From contig CAZFIO010000025.1 of assembly GCA_964519585.1 (NCBI GenBank), positions 1-16,525 of the forward strand: a DNA stretch of 16,525 nucleotides, in the 5' to 3' direction. Of the stretch, positions 1-6,903 are shown piece by piece. The DNA comes from CAZFIO01 sp964519585 (GTDB taxonomy: Bacteria > Bacillota > Clostridia > Tissierellales > Tissierellaceae). The position numbers were made by a program, and so were the translations under genes. Numbering within the stretch: the stretch's first letter is position 1; each line of letters opens with the position of its first letter. The notes below the pieces were generated by a model. It saw nothing but the letters and a program-made list of their open reading frames with translations. It did no database searches and had not been told where the DNA came from.

Positions 1-1952
1 CTAGCTGTTCTTCCTGGATGGAAAGTAGGGTTTTCTTCTTCCCTTACATATTCAAGTCCAGTGATGCCCAGCCTAGCTAGGGTTTTGTCAAGGGACTCCT
101 TTAGGTAGTAAAAATCTTCATTTCCATAAAAACCTATAGATAATACCTTCTTTTCATCTGGTAGTTTCTCTATTGGTAGTTGTTTTGGAATGAATATATT
201 TCCTATTTCAAAAGTATAGGTAGATTCTACATTCCTATTATAGTTTCTGCCCAGCAATTCCATCATAGTAGGGATTAAGGTGGTTCTCATGGAGCTATAG
301 TCTTCCCCCAATGGATTTATCAGACTGATATACTGTCTTAATTTACTGTCTTCAGCTAGGTTAATCTTGTCATAAGCTTTTGGACTGATAAAGGAATAGG
401 TCATAACTTCATTGAAACCTAAGCCTAGAAGGAAAGATTTGGTCTTATCCTCTATGGTCTTTACATATGGCTTCAAGCCCCTGGTTAGAGTCCCCATTAA
501 GGGATTACTTTCTATCCTGTGAAAACCATATAGCCTTCCTATCTCTTCAATCAAGTCAGCCTCAATGTCTAAGTCCAATCTAAAACTAGGAATTCTGGAT
601 TTAATAATCCCATTCTCATACTGGGATTCAATTCCTAAGGAATTCAAGTATCCCAACATATCATCTATACTTAAATCTAATCCCAATAACTTATTTGCCC
701 TTTCTGGCCTTAGGACTATATGTTTTTCCACTGACTTGTTTTCATAAACGTCTATATAGGATTCTACAACCTTTCCTGTCCCTGTTTCTTCAACTAATTG
801 GCAAACCCTATTTACAGCTATTTCAGCAAGATTTGGATCTAGTCCTTTTTCAAACCTGTTTGATGCTTCTGACCTTAGGCCAAATTTCTTTGATGTAAGT
901 CGGACACTTTTTTCATTGAAGTTTGCACCTTCTAGAAGAACTACCCTAGTATTATCTGTAATTTCAGAGTCAAATCCGCCCATAACACCTGCTATAGCAA
1001 CAGGATTGTTTTCATCCGCAATGATTAAGTCATTGGGCTCCAGCTTTCTCTCTACCTTATCTAGAGTTAGAATCTTTTCCCCTTCTCTAGCCTGGCGAAC
1101 TATAATCTTTTTACCTTCTACCTTTTCTAAATCAAAGGCATGTAAGGGTTCACCATACTCCAGCATAACATAGTTGGTTATATCAACTATATTGTTGATG
1201 GGTCTCATGCCTGCTTCCATTAACCTTTTTTGCATCCACAGAGGTGATGGTGCAATTTTTACATCCTTAACCACCCTGGCATAGTATCTGGGACAATTTT
1301 TACTTTCTATTTCTATAGCCTGTAAATAATCCCTTATATGCCCTTCTTCTCCTTCTATACTAATAGTAGGTTCTTTCAAGGCAATATTAAATGTAGCAGC
1401 AGTTTCCCTAGCCATACCTATTATACTTAGGCAATCAGGCCTATTTGGAGTAATTTCTAATTCTATTACTTCATTGTCCAAGCCTAAAATTTCAACTATA
1501 TCTGACCCCAGGGGATATTCTTTGTCAAGTATAAATATTCCATCCCTAACTTCTTTTGAAATTACATTGTCACTATAGCCTAGCTCCTGGAGGGAACATA
1601 GCATGCCAAAAGAGTCAAGCCCCCTAAAGTTTGTCTTGTCTATATTTAGGCCACCTGGTAAAATAGAACCTACTTTTGCAACAGGTACATAGTCTCCCTG
1701 GCTTAGGTTTGTAGCCCCAGTTACAATCTGAAGTGTTTCCTTTCCGATATCTATCATGCAAACAAATAATTTATCAGCATCAGGATGTTTCTCTATAGTT
1801 AGAATCTTGCCAACCACTATACCATGAACTCCCTTGTTTAGAAGTTCAATTGATTCAACATGGGAACCAGATAGGGTTAGGCCATCTGCCAAATCTTTTC
1901 CTGACATATCTATATCTATATAGTCCCTTAACCATTCTATTGGTAACAGCAT
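1..1952 (-). CDS. pheT: Phenylalanine-tRNA ligase beta subunit (3' end off window)
   Basis: Beta subunit of the cytoplasmic alpha2/beta2 phenylalanyl-tRNA synthetase, which charges tRNA-Phe and edits mischarged Tyr-tRNA. The frame opens with an ATG at 1952 (MLLPIEWLRDYID), preceded by a GGAAAGGAAGG ribosome site, and stays open to the window edge for 650 codons. The N-terminal tRNA-binding (EMAP-like) domain is visible around residues 40-150 (VGKILTIEKHPDADKL, TGATNL). Next comes the B3/B4 editing region (ITPNRPDCLS, NNIVDITNYVMLEYG, LHAFDL) and the B5 and catalytic-like core (IPSFRLD, NPLGEDYSSMRTTLIP). The last visible residues, FHPGRTA, belong to the late synthetase core. The family is usually near 790-800 residues, so roughly 145 residues, including the FDX-ACB domain, are missing to the left. 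It starts 19 nt after pheS, so the two form one operon. Confidence 0.97.
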   Translation of the reverse strand, partial: MLLPIEWLRDYIDIDMSGKDLADGLTLSGSHVESIELLNKGVHGIVVGKILTIEKHPDADKLFVCMIDIGKETLQIVTGATNLSQGDYVPVAKVGSILPGGLNIDKTNFRGLDSFGMLCSLQELGYSDNVISKEVRDGIFILDKEYPLGSDIVEILGLDNEVIELEITPNRPDCLSIIGMARETAATFNIALKEPTISIEGEEGHIRDYLQAIEIESKNCPRYYARVVKDVKIAPSPLWMQKRLMEAGMRPINNIVDITNYVMLEYGEPLHAFDLEKVEGKKIIVRQAREGEKILTLDKVERKLEPNDLIIADENNPVAIAGVMGGFDSEITDNTRVVLLEGANFNEKSVRLTSKKFGLRSEASNRFEKGLDPNLAEIAVNRVCQLVEETGTGKVVESYIDVYENKSVEKHIVLRPERANKLLGLDLSIDDMLGYLNSLGIESQYENGIIKSRIPSFRLDLDIEADLIEEIGRLYGFHRIESNPLMGTLTRGLKPYVKTIEDKTKSFLLGLGFNEVMTYSFISPKAYDKINLAEDSKLRQYISLINPLGEDYSSMRTTLIPTMMELLGRNYNRNVESTYTFEIGNIFIPKQLPIEKLPDEKKVLSIGFYGNEDFYYLKESLDKTLARLGITGLEYVREEENPTFHPGRTA

Positions 1953-1971
1953 CTTATCCTTCCTTTCCCTT

Positions 1972-2994
1972 TTAGAATTGTTCTAAAAACCTGTTATCAT
2001 TTTCAAATAATAAGCGTATATCATTTATACCGTATTTTACCATGGTAATCCTATCTATCCCCATACCGAAGGCAAAGCCTGTATATTTTTCAGAATCTAT
2101 GCCACAGTTTTCCAAGACCTGGGGATGTACCATGCCACAACCCAGTAATTCCATGCTCCACCCTGTATAGTTACATGCAGGACAGCCTTCTCCCCTACAG
2201 GCAATACAGGAAACATCTACTTCAGCACTAGGTTCAGTAAAAGGAAAGTGATGAGGTCTATACCTGGTTTGCATATTTTCACCAAACAATTCTTTTATAA
2301 ATATATCTAAAGTGTGAATTAAATTTGCCATTGATACATTCTCATCTATAACTAGGCCTTCTAGTTGATGGAACATAGGCGAATGAGTGTCATCAACATC
2401 ATCAAACCTAAAGGTCCTGCCTGCAGAAATAATCCTAAGTGGTGCACCCATCTCCTTCATGGCTCTTATTTGTACAGGTGATGTATGTGTTCTAAGTAAT
2501 AAATTATCATTTAGATAAAAAGTATCTGATAAATCCCTAGATGGATGGTTTTCAGGTGAATTTAAGGCATCAAAGTTGTTTTCTACCGTTTCTATTTCCG
2601 GCCCGTCTACTACAGTAAAGCCCATACTTGTAAACAAGTCCTCCAACTCACTAATAGTCGCCAGTAGTGGGTGCCTATGGCCTATCCGCTGTTTATCAGT
2701 TGATATGGTAATATCAATCTTTTCCTTTTCAAGGTTGGCCTTTTTCATTTCAGATTGAAGTTTGCTCCTAACACTTTTAATTCTCTCTTCTATTTCGTTT
2801 CTTATTTCGTTTGCCACTTGTCCAATAACTGGCCTTTCTTCAGGAGATAACTTCCCCATATCTCTTAATACTAAGGTTAAATCTCCCTTCTTGCCTAAAA
2901 ACTTAACCCTTAGCTTTTCCAAGCTTTCTAAATCTGTAATCTCCTCTATAGATTCTAAAGCTAAGGAACCTATCTCTTCTAGTCTTTCCTTCAT
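1972..2994 (-). CDS. pheS: Phenylalanine-tRNA ligase alpha subunit
   Basis: Catalytic alpha subunit of phenylalanyl-tRNA synthetase, a class II enzyme that activates phenylalanine and pairs with PheT. The protein is 340 residues, normal for bacteria. The N-terminal coiled coil (about residues 1-90) is followed by the catalytic core, with motif 2 around RIISAGRTFRFDDVDDTHSP, a CxxC...CxxC cluster (CIACRGEGCPACNYTGW), and motif 3 GFAFGMGIDRITMVKYG near the C terminus. I place the start at the ATG of MKERLEEIG (2994), because a GGAGGGG ribosome site sits 6 nt upstream at 3001-3007. The longer frame begins with a TTG that overlaps that site. The gene has its own promoter at 3048-3076 and a short leader of about 45 nt, with no room for a T-box. 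The only departure from a textbook pheS is that the longest frame overextends the start. Confidence 0.97.
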   Translation of the reverse strand: MKERLEEIGSLALESIEEITDLESLEKLRVKFLGKKGDLTLVLRDMGKLSPEERPVIGQVANEIRNEIEERIKSVRSKLQSEMKKANLEKEKIDITISTDKQRIGHRHPLLATISELEDLFTSMGFTVVDGPEIETVENNFDALNSPENHPSRDLSDTFYLNDNLLLRTHTSPVQIRAMKEMGAPLRIISAGRTFRFDDVDDTHSPMFHQLEGLVIDENVSMANLIHTLDIFIKELFGENMQTRYRPHHFPFTEPSAEVDVSCIACRGEGCPACNYTGWSMELLGCGMVHPQVLENCGIDSEKYTGFAFGMGIDRITMVKYGINDIRLLFENDNRFLEQF

Positions 2995-3000
2995 GGATTT

Positions 3001-3007
3001 CCCCTCC
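3001..3007 (-). promoter_or_regulatory. Ribosome binding site deciding the pheS start
   Basis: GGAGGGG on the minus strand, 6 nt before the ATG at 2994. It lies inside the longer frame that starts with TTG at 3009, which argues against that upstream start. Confidence 0.85.
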
Positions 3008-3047
3008 AAAGCACTTAATTATTCAAAAAAATTCCTCATATTGTTCA

Positions 3048-3076
3048 ATTATAACACCAATAATTTTATAACTCAA
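3048..3076 (-). promoter_or_regulatory. Sigma-A promoter for pheST
   Basis: On the minus strand, TTGAGT (3071-3076), a 17-nt spacer and TATAAT (3048-3053). A TG one base upstream of the -10 makes it an extended -10. The -35 overlaps the last codons of the methyltransferase gene. Predicted transcription starts near 3041, leaving a leader of about 45 nt, so pheST lacks the T-box control seen at thrS. Confidence 0.8.
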
Positions 3077-3875
3077 GGTTTCTAGCCTGCATAGCCTCAT
3101 ACATTATTATAGATGCAGCTACACCAGCGTTTAAGGATTCAGCCTTACCTGGCATTGGTATCCTTACCCTTATATTGGAAAGCTGCAACAAGTCCTTGTC
3201 TACTCCCCTAGCCTCGTTGCCGATTATGACAATGGATTTCTCCCTTAATAATTCTTTACTAAGAGGATTGCCATCTAGGTCACTACTTATAATATTAAAG
3301 TTTGATTTTCTCATTTTATTTATAAATTCCAGGGAATTATTGCAAAAATACAAGGGTAGTCTAAAAATTGAACCCATGGTTGATCTGACTACCTTTGGAT
3401 TATATGGGTCTACACATCCTCCACCAAGAATAATCCCACCTATGTTAAATGCATCTCCACTTCTTATAATGGTACCCATATTTCCTGGATCTTGAATCCC
3501 GTCCAAATAAATAAAAAGAGATTTCTCACTTTTTGTGATTTCTTCTATTTCCCTTATGTCAAATTTTCCTACACCTATAACCCCTTGTGGTGATTCTGTA
3601 TTGGATATTTCTCTAAAAACCTGATTTGATACCTTAAGGAGGTTTTCTTCATCTTTTATATCCTCATAAAATTTAGTTCCTTCATTTGTAGTTAATAGTT
3701 TTTCGCTATAAAGTATGTATTTAAGGTCTAGCCTACTTGATAGTGCTTCCTGGATTAGTTTTATTCCTTCTATGATGAACAGTTGTTTCTCCCATCTATC
3801 TTTTTTTCTATCCAAAGATCTGATATCCTTAATTAATGGGTTTTGTAAAGATGTAATTTCTAAAATATCAATCAC
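3066..3875 (-). CDS. SpoU/TrmH-family RNA 2'-O-ribose methyltransferase
   Basis: SPOUT-class, S-adenosylmethionine-dependent RNA methyltransferase, likely acting on 23S rRNA ribose 2'-OH (RlmB/TsnR-like); the exact target cannot be read from sequence. It has an N-terminal substrate-binding region (ITSLQNPLIKDIRSL, residues 7-21) typical of the clostridial gene next to pheS. The three SpoU motifs follow: motif 1 DPGNMGTIIRSGDAF (about residues 132-146), motif 2 VIIGNEARGVD, and motif 3 RIPMPGKAESLNAGVAASI near the C terminus. At 269 residues it is normal for the group. The start is GTG at 3875; an AAAGGATAGGTG stretch gives only a tight ribosome site, so the first few residues are uncertain. 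It follows the rplT terminator and probably depends on readthrough or a weak promoter of its own. Confidence 0.9.
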   Translation of the reverse strand: MIDILEITSLQNPLIKDIRSLDRKKDRWEKQLFIIEGIKLIQEALSSRLDLKYILYSEKLLTTNEGTKFYEDIKDEENLLKVSNQVFREISNTESPQGVIGVGKFDIREIEEITKSEKSLFIYLDGIQDPGNMGTIIRSGDAFNIGGIILGGGCVDPYNPKVVRSTMGSIFRLPLYFCNNSLEFINKMRKSNFNIISSDLDGNPLSKELLREKSIVIIGNEARGVDKDLLQLSNIRVRIPMPGKAESLNAGVAASIIMYEAMQARNLEL

Positions 3876-3899
3876 CTATCCTTTAGTCCTATACTCTAA

Positions 3900-3931
3900 C
3901 AAAAAAAGAAAAAGTTCCTATCAGGAACTTT
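3900..3931 (-). terminator. Terminator of infC-rpmI-rplT
   Basis: Minus-strand 9-bp perfect stem AAAGTTCCT/AGGAACTTT (3911-3919 with 3923-3931) with a 3-nt loop, followed by a T-rich tract with one C. It begins 5 nt after the rplT stop and separates the ribosomal protein operon from the methyltransferase gene. Confidence 0.9.
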
Positions 3932-3936
3932 GTATC

Positions 3937-4287
3937 TTAATTGTTTTTTGCAATTTCAACTAGTTTTGCGAAACCTTCTGCATCATGAATAGCCATCTCT
4001 GATAGCATTTTTCTATTTACATCAATGTTTGCTTTTTTTAGTCCAGCTATGAATTTACTATAGCTCATACCATTTAGTCTAGCAGCTGCATTGATCCTTG
4101 TAATCCATAGTTTTCTAAAATCTCTTTTTCTTTGTTTTCTACCTATATATGCATAGTTTAATGATTTCATAACTGCTTGGTTTGCAGGTCTAAATAATTT
4201 ACTTTTGGCACCAAAATATCCTTTGGCTTGTTTTAATACTTTTTTATGTTTTTTCTTGGCATTTACGCCACCTTTTACTCTTGCCAT
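3937..4287 (-). CDS. rplT: Ribosomal protein bL20
   Basis: Large-subunit ribosomal protein bL20, 116 residues (family about 117-119). It binds 23S rRNA early in 50S assembly and, in Bacillus, represses its own operon by binding the infC leader. The basic N-terminal extension (MARVKGGVNAKKKHKKVLKQ) and the globular RNA-binding part (YIGRKQRKRDFRKLWITRIN, GMSYSKFIAGLKKA) are intact. An AGGAGGAG ribosome site precedes the ATG. It is the last gene of infC-rpmI-rplT, 34 nt after rpmI and 5 nt before the terminator, and is the probable effector of the attenuator at 5074-5219. Confidence 0.98.
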   Translation of the reverse strand: MARVKGGVNAKKKHKKVLKQAKGYFGAKSKLFRPANQAVMKSLNYAYIGRKQRKRDFRKLWITRINAAARLNGMSYSKFIAGLKKANIDVNRKMLSEMAIHDAEGFAKLVEIAKNN

Positions 4288-4321
4288 TGCTGAAACTCCT
4301 CCTAAAAATTAAATAATCATC

Positions 4322-4513
4322 CTATGGTATCATTGAATCTATTCTTTTTTGGTCTCCCTTGCTAACCAAGGTAGCCTTTCTCAAGTTCCTAATCCTTTTT
4401 TGAGATTTCTTTCCGGTTAAGTGGCTCCTATAAGCCTTATATCTTCTAAGTTTTCCCGTACCAGTTCTTTTAAATCTTTTTGCAGAACCCCTATGGGTTT
4501 TCATTTTTGCCAT
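4322..4513 (-). CDS. rpmI: Ribosomal protein bL35
   Basis: Large-subunit ribosomal protein bL35, 63 residues (family 64-66), strongly basic. The family signature MAKMKTHRGSAKRFK opens the protein and HLTGKKSQKRIRNLRK marks the middle. The ATG has an AGGAGGAT ribosome site. It lies 17 nt after infC and 34 nt before rplT in the conserved order, so it is under the same leader control. Confidence 0.98.
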   Translation of the reverse strand: MAKMKTHRGSAKRFKRTGTGKLRRYKAYRSHLTGKKSQKRIRNLRKATLVSKGDQKRIDSMIP

Positions 4514-4530
4514 AATACATCCTCCTAAAA

Positions 4531-5040
4531 TTACTCTGCCTTTGGTGCTAGAAACATTGTCATATTTCTACCTTCTAGTTTTGCAGGTTTTTCTATAATT
4601 CCATGTTCTTCGATTAGTTTTGCAAAGTCATTAAGCACTTGTCTGCCTATATTTGTATGACCCATTTCTCTTCCCCTAAACCTTACAGAAACCTTTACCT
4701 TGTCACCTGAGTTTAAAAATTCGTTAGCCCTTCTAGCCTTCACATTTAAATCATGACTTTCTATGTTTGGGGTAAGCCTGATTTCCTTAACATTGATTAT
4801 TCTCTGTTTTCTCCTAGCTTCTTTTTCCTTCTTAGCTAGTTCATATTTGTATTTACCGTAGTCCATCACCCTGCATACTGGTGGCTTTGCATTGGGGGCA
4901 ACATTTACAAGATCAAGTTTTTTTTCAAAAGCAATCTCCAATGCCTGCCTTATTGGGACAATTCCCAATTGCTCACCATCAACATTTATTAATCTAACTT
5001 CCCTCTCTCTTATCCCCTCATTGATTTGAAGTTCTTTAAT
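4531..5040 (-). CDS. infC: Translation initiation factor IF-3 with AUU start codon
   Basis: IF-3 binds the 30S subunit and rejects non-AUG initiation. The 169-residue protein has the N-terminal domain (INEGIREREVRLI, residues 6-18), the linker helix rich in K/E/R (KYKYELAKKEKEARRKQRI) and the C-terminal 30S-binding domain (NVKEIRLTPNI to the end). The family pattern places the start at an ATT codon (5038-5040), 7 nt after a perfect AGGAGGTG; the frame upstream has no ATG, GTG or TTG. IF-3 genes of Escherichia coli and Bacillus also start with AUU, which allows IF-3 to repress its own translation. A start at the internal TTG (4968) would remove the conserved N terminus. First gene of infC-rpmI-rplT, behind an L20-type leader. 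Confidence 0.95.
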   Translation of the reverse strand: MKELQINEGIREREVRLINVDGEQLGIVPIRQALEIAFEKKLDLVNVAPNAKPPVCRVMDYGKYKYELAKKEKEARRKQRIINVKEIRLTPNIESHDLNVKARRANEFLNSGDKVKVSVRFRGREMGHTNIGRQVLNDFAKLIEEHGIIEKPAKLEGRNMTMFLAPKAE

Positions 5041-5073
5041 AGTATTGCACCTCCTAAATTTAATTTAATTATT

Positions 5074-5098
5074 AAAAAAAGCGAGTATAGAATACCCG
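5074..5098 (-). terminator. Attenuator terminator of the infC leader
   Basis: Stem GCGGGTAT/ATACTCGC (one G-U pair) with a 3-nt loop, followed by seven T on the minus strand. It ends 33 nt before the infC start, the place expected for L20-controlled premature termination. Confidence 0.85.
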
Positions 5099-5219
5099 CC
5101 AAATATCAAAATAATAAATCTTCCCACAAAGATTTATTTATTAATATACATACCCTATGAGCCCAAGCTATAGGGTGAGAAGCGGAGACTTCTACTTAAT
5201 CACTCATTATTTAATTTAC
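5074..5219 (-). ncRNA. L20-type ribosomal protein leader (infC leader)
   Basis: The transcribed leader before infC carries, in order, an AGAAG/CTTCT hairpin, a 7-bp hairpin ACCCTAT/ATAGGGT, a 10-bp hairpin AATAAATCTT/AAGATTTATT with a TGTGGG loop, and a terminator. The segment CTTCTCAC (5175-5182) can also pair over 8 positions with GTGGGAAG (5120-5127), a long-range contact that competes with the local hairpins. Layout and position match the Bacillus L20 autoregulatory leader, in which L20 binding favours premature termination. That role is known for the family and inferred here. Confidence 0.8.
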
Positions 5220-5225
5220 TCTGTT

Positions 5226-5254
5226 ATTATATGTTAATTTAAAACTTTTGTCAA
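5226..5254 (-). promoter_or_regulatory. Consensus sigma-A promoter of infC-rpmI-rplT
   Basis: TTGACA (5249-5254), 17-nt spacer, TATAAT (5226-5231) on the minus strand; both hexamers match consensus perfectly. Transcription would begin just before the L20-type leader. The upstream region is shared with the divergent ftsH-like gene, whose possible weak promoter TTTAAA-17-TATATA (5238-5266, plus strand) overlaps this one. Confidence 0.93.
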
Positions 5255-5317
5255 ATAAATTATATAAAAACCTTAAATGGTTACACTAATTTAGAAAAGA
5301 CTTTAGGAGGTAATATA

Positions 5318-6868
5318 TTGAAAAAGTTTGATTTTCTTCTGTTTTTTTTAATATTAGGAGTTATTGCCTCATTATTGGCAGTCCTCCACTATTTTATTAA
5401 CATAGAAGGTCTAGAGAATTTAAGAAGCGGCGAAAAAATTATAATCTGGATAATCACTCTAGCCCTATTCATATTATATACAGATTCATCTAAAAAACCA
5501 CAATTAGTTCCTTCAGTAATGACAATTGAAAAAACACAAGACAATAAACACCTTGCAAGTTCTATATCCTTTAAAGATGTTGCTGGCTTGGAAGAGGTAA
5601 AGGAAGAAATGCAAGAAACTATTGATTTTATCAATAACAGCCTTAAGTACAAAAAAATGGGTGCAAAAATTCCAAAGGGTATCCTATTTTATGGACCTCC
5701 TGGAACCGGTAAAACATTACTGGCCAAGGCAGTAGCAGGAGAAACAAATTCAAACTTTTTATATGCCAGTGGTTCTGAATTTGTAGAAAAATATGTAGGT
5801 GTTGGTGCCAAAAGGGTTAGGACACTTTTTGAAAAGGCAAAAAAAGATTCCCCTAGCATCATCTTTATAGATGAAATCGATGCTATAGGTACTAAACGAA
5901 ATTTGGAATCAAACAACGAAAAAGACCAAACACTAAATCAGCTACTGGTAGAACTAGATGGGTTTAACACTGATGACACAGTTATTATTATAGGGGCAAC
6001 CAATAGACTGGATTTGTTGGATGAAGCCCTATTAAGACCAGGTAGGTTTGACAGACATATATTTATTGGTAACCCAAACATGTCTGCTAGGACTAAAATA
6101 CTAGAAGTCCACACCAAAAACAAGCCTTTATCTAAGGGAATTAATATAGAGGAATTGGCAAAAAAAACTACAGGCCTATCTGGAGCCCAATTGGCAAATA
6201 TAGCCAATGAGGCAGCTATCATTGCCGTCAGGAAGAATAAAAGGACCATCTCCCCTCTAGAGTTTGACGCAGCAATAGAAAGGGTTGTAGCAGGGCTAGA
6301 ACTAAAGAATCCAAATGTCCTTTTAAAAGAAAAAAAGACTGTAGCCTTTCATGAATCAGGTCATGCATTGGTATCAAAGTTATTGGATACAGATGTGGTC
6401 CAGAAAATCTCCATAATCCCTAGAGGCCAGGCCCTAGGCTATGTACTAAGGTTTCCTGATGAAGACCGGTTTCTCCTTACAAAGAAAGAATTAGAGAACA
6501 AGATTGTTTGTCTTTTAGCTGGAAGAGCAGCTGAAGAATTGATTTTCAAGGAGGTTACAACCGGTGCTAAGGATGATTTAAACAAGGCTACAGCCATAGC
6601 CCGGGAAATGGTCTGTAGTTATGGTATGAGTTCCATGGGGACTATAGCCCTTGATGAGGTCTATATCAGGTATAACTACGATTCCATAAGAATTGAGATT
6701 AAAAAGATTACTGATGCTGCCTACAATACAGCAAAGACCCTAATCGGAGAGAATATAGATATACTTAACCATATAGCCAAGACCCTAATGGAGAAAGAAA
6801 GCATAGATAGTGTAGAATTGGATGAAATTTTTAAGATCTATGAAAAACCAGTAGACTTGGCAACATAA
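5318..6868 (+). CDS. Short FtsH-like membrane AAA+ zinc metalloprotease
   Basis: Predicted membrane-bound ATP-dependent protease of the FtsH family, 516 residues against about 600-650 for standard FtsH. Two membrane segments (about residues 6-27 and 41-55) are joined by a loop of only about 14 residues, so the usual extracytoplasmic domain is absent. The AAA+ module is complete: Walker A GPPGTGKT (126-133), pore-loop region EKYVGVGA, Walker B IIFIDEID (181-188), and second region of homology ATNR...RPGRFDR with arginines 240 and 243. The M41 zinc site is intact: HESGH at 345-349 and the third-ligand aspartate in GAKDDLNKA (about 420). The C-terminal tail is also short. The start is TTG at 5318 with AGGAGGT 7 nt upstream. 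It is divergent from infC and probably monocistronic. It may be a second FtsH beside a standard one; substrates are unknown. Confidence 0.9.
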   Translation: MKKFDFLLFFLILGVIASLLAVLHYFINIEGLENLRSGEKIIIWIITLALFILYTDSSKKPQLVPSVMTIEKTQDNKHLASSISFKDVAGLEEVKEEMQETIDFINNSLKYKKMGAKIPKGILFYGPPGTGKTLLAKAVAGETNSNFLYASGSEFVEKYVGVGAKRVRTLFEKAKKDSPSIIFIDEIDAIGTKRNLESNNEKDQTLNQLLVELDGFNTDDTVIIIGATNRLDLLDEALLRPGRFDRHIFIGNPNMSARTKILEVHTKNKPLSKGINIEELAKKTTGLSGAQLANIANEAAIIAVRKNKRTISPLEFDAAIERVVAGLELKNPNVLLKEKKTVAFHESGHALVSKLLDTDVVQKISIIPRGQALGYVLRFPDEDRFLLTKKELENKIVCLLAGRAAEELIFKEVTTGAKDDLNKATAIAREMVCSYGMSSMGTIALDEVYIRYNYDSIRIEIKKITDAAYNTAKTLIGENIDILNHIAKTLMEKESIDSVELDEIFKIYEKPVDLAT

Positions 6869-6870
6869 AA

Positions 6871-6900
6871 GGAAGGCTATTTTGAGCCTTCCTCCTTTTT
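6871..6900. terminator. Convergent terminator between ftsH-like gene and thrS
   Basis: 8-bp GC-rich stem GGAAGGCT/AGCCTTCC (6871-6878 with 6885-6892) two bases after the ftsH-like stop. A long T tract follows on the plus strand and a shorter TTTTATG on the minus strand, so it can end transcription from both sides. Confidence 0.88.
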
Positions 6901-6903
6901 TAT

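Noticed and set aside
565..1173. Plus-strand open frames opposite pheT.
   Set aside because: They lie antisense to an unbroken, well-conserved pheT frame and lack ribosome sites or recognisable products.
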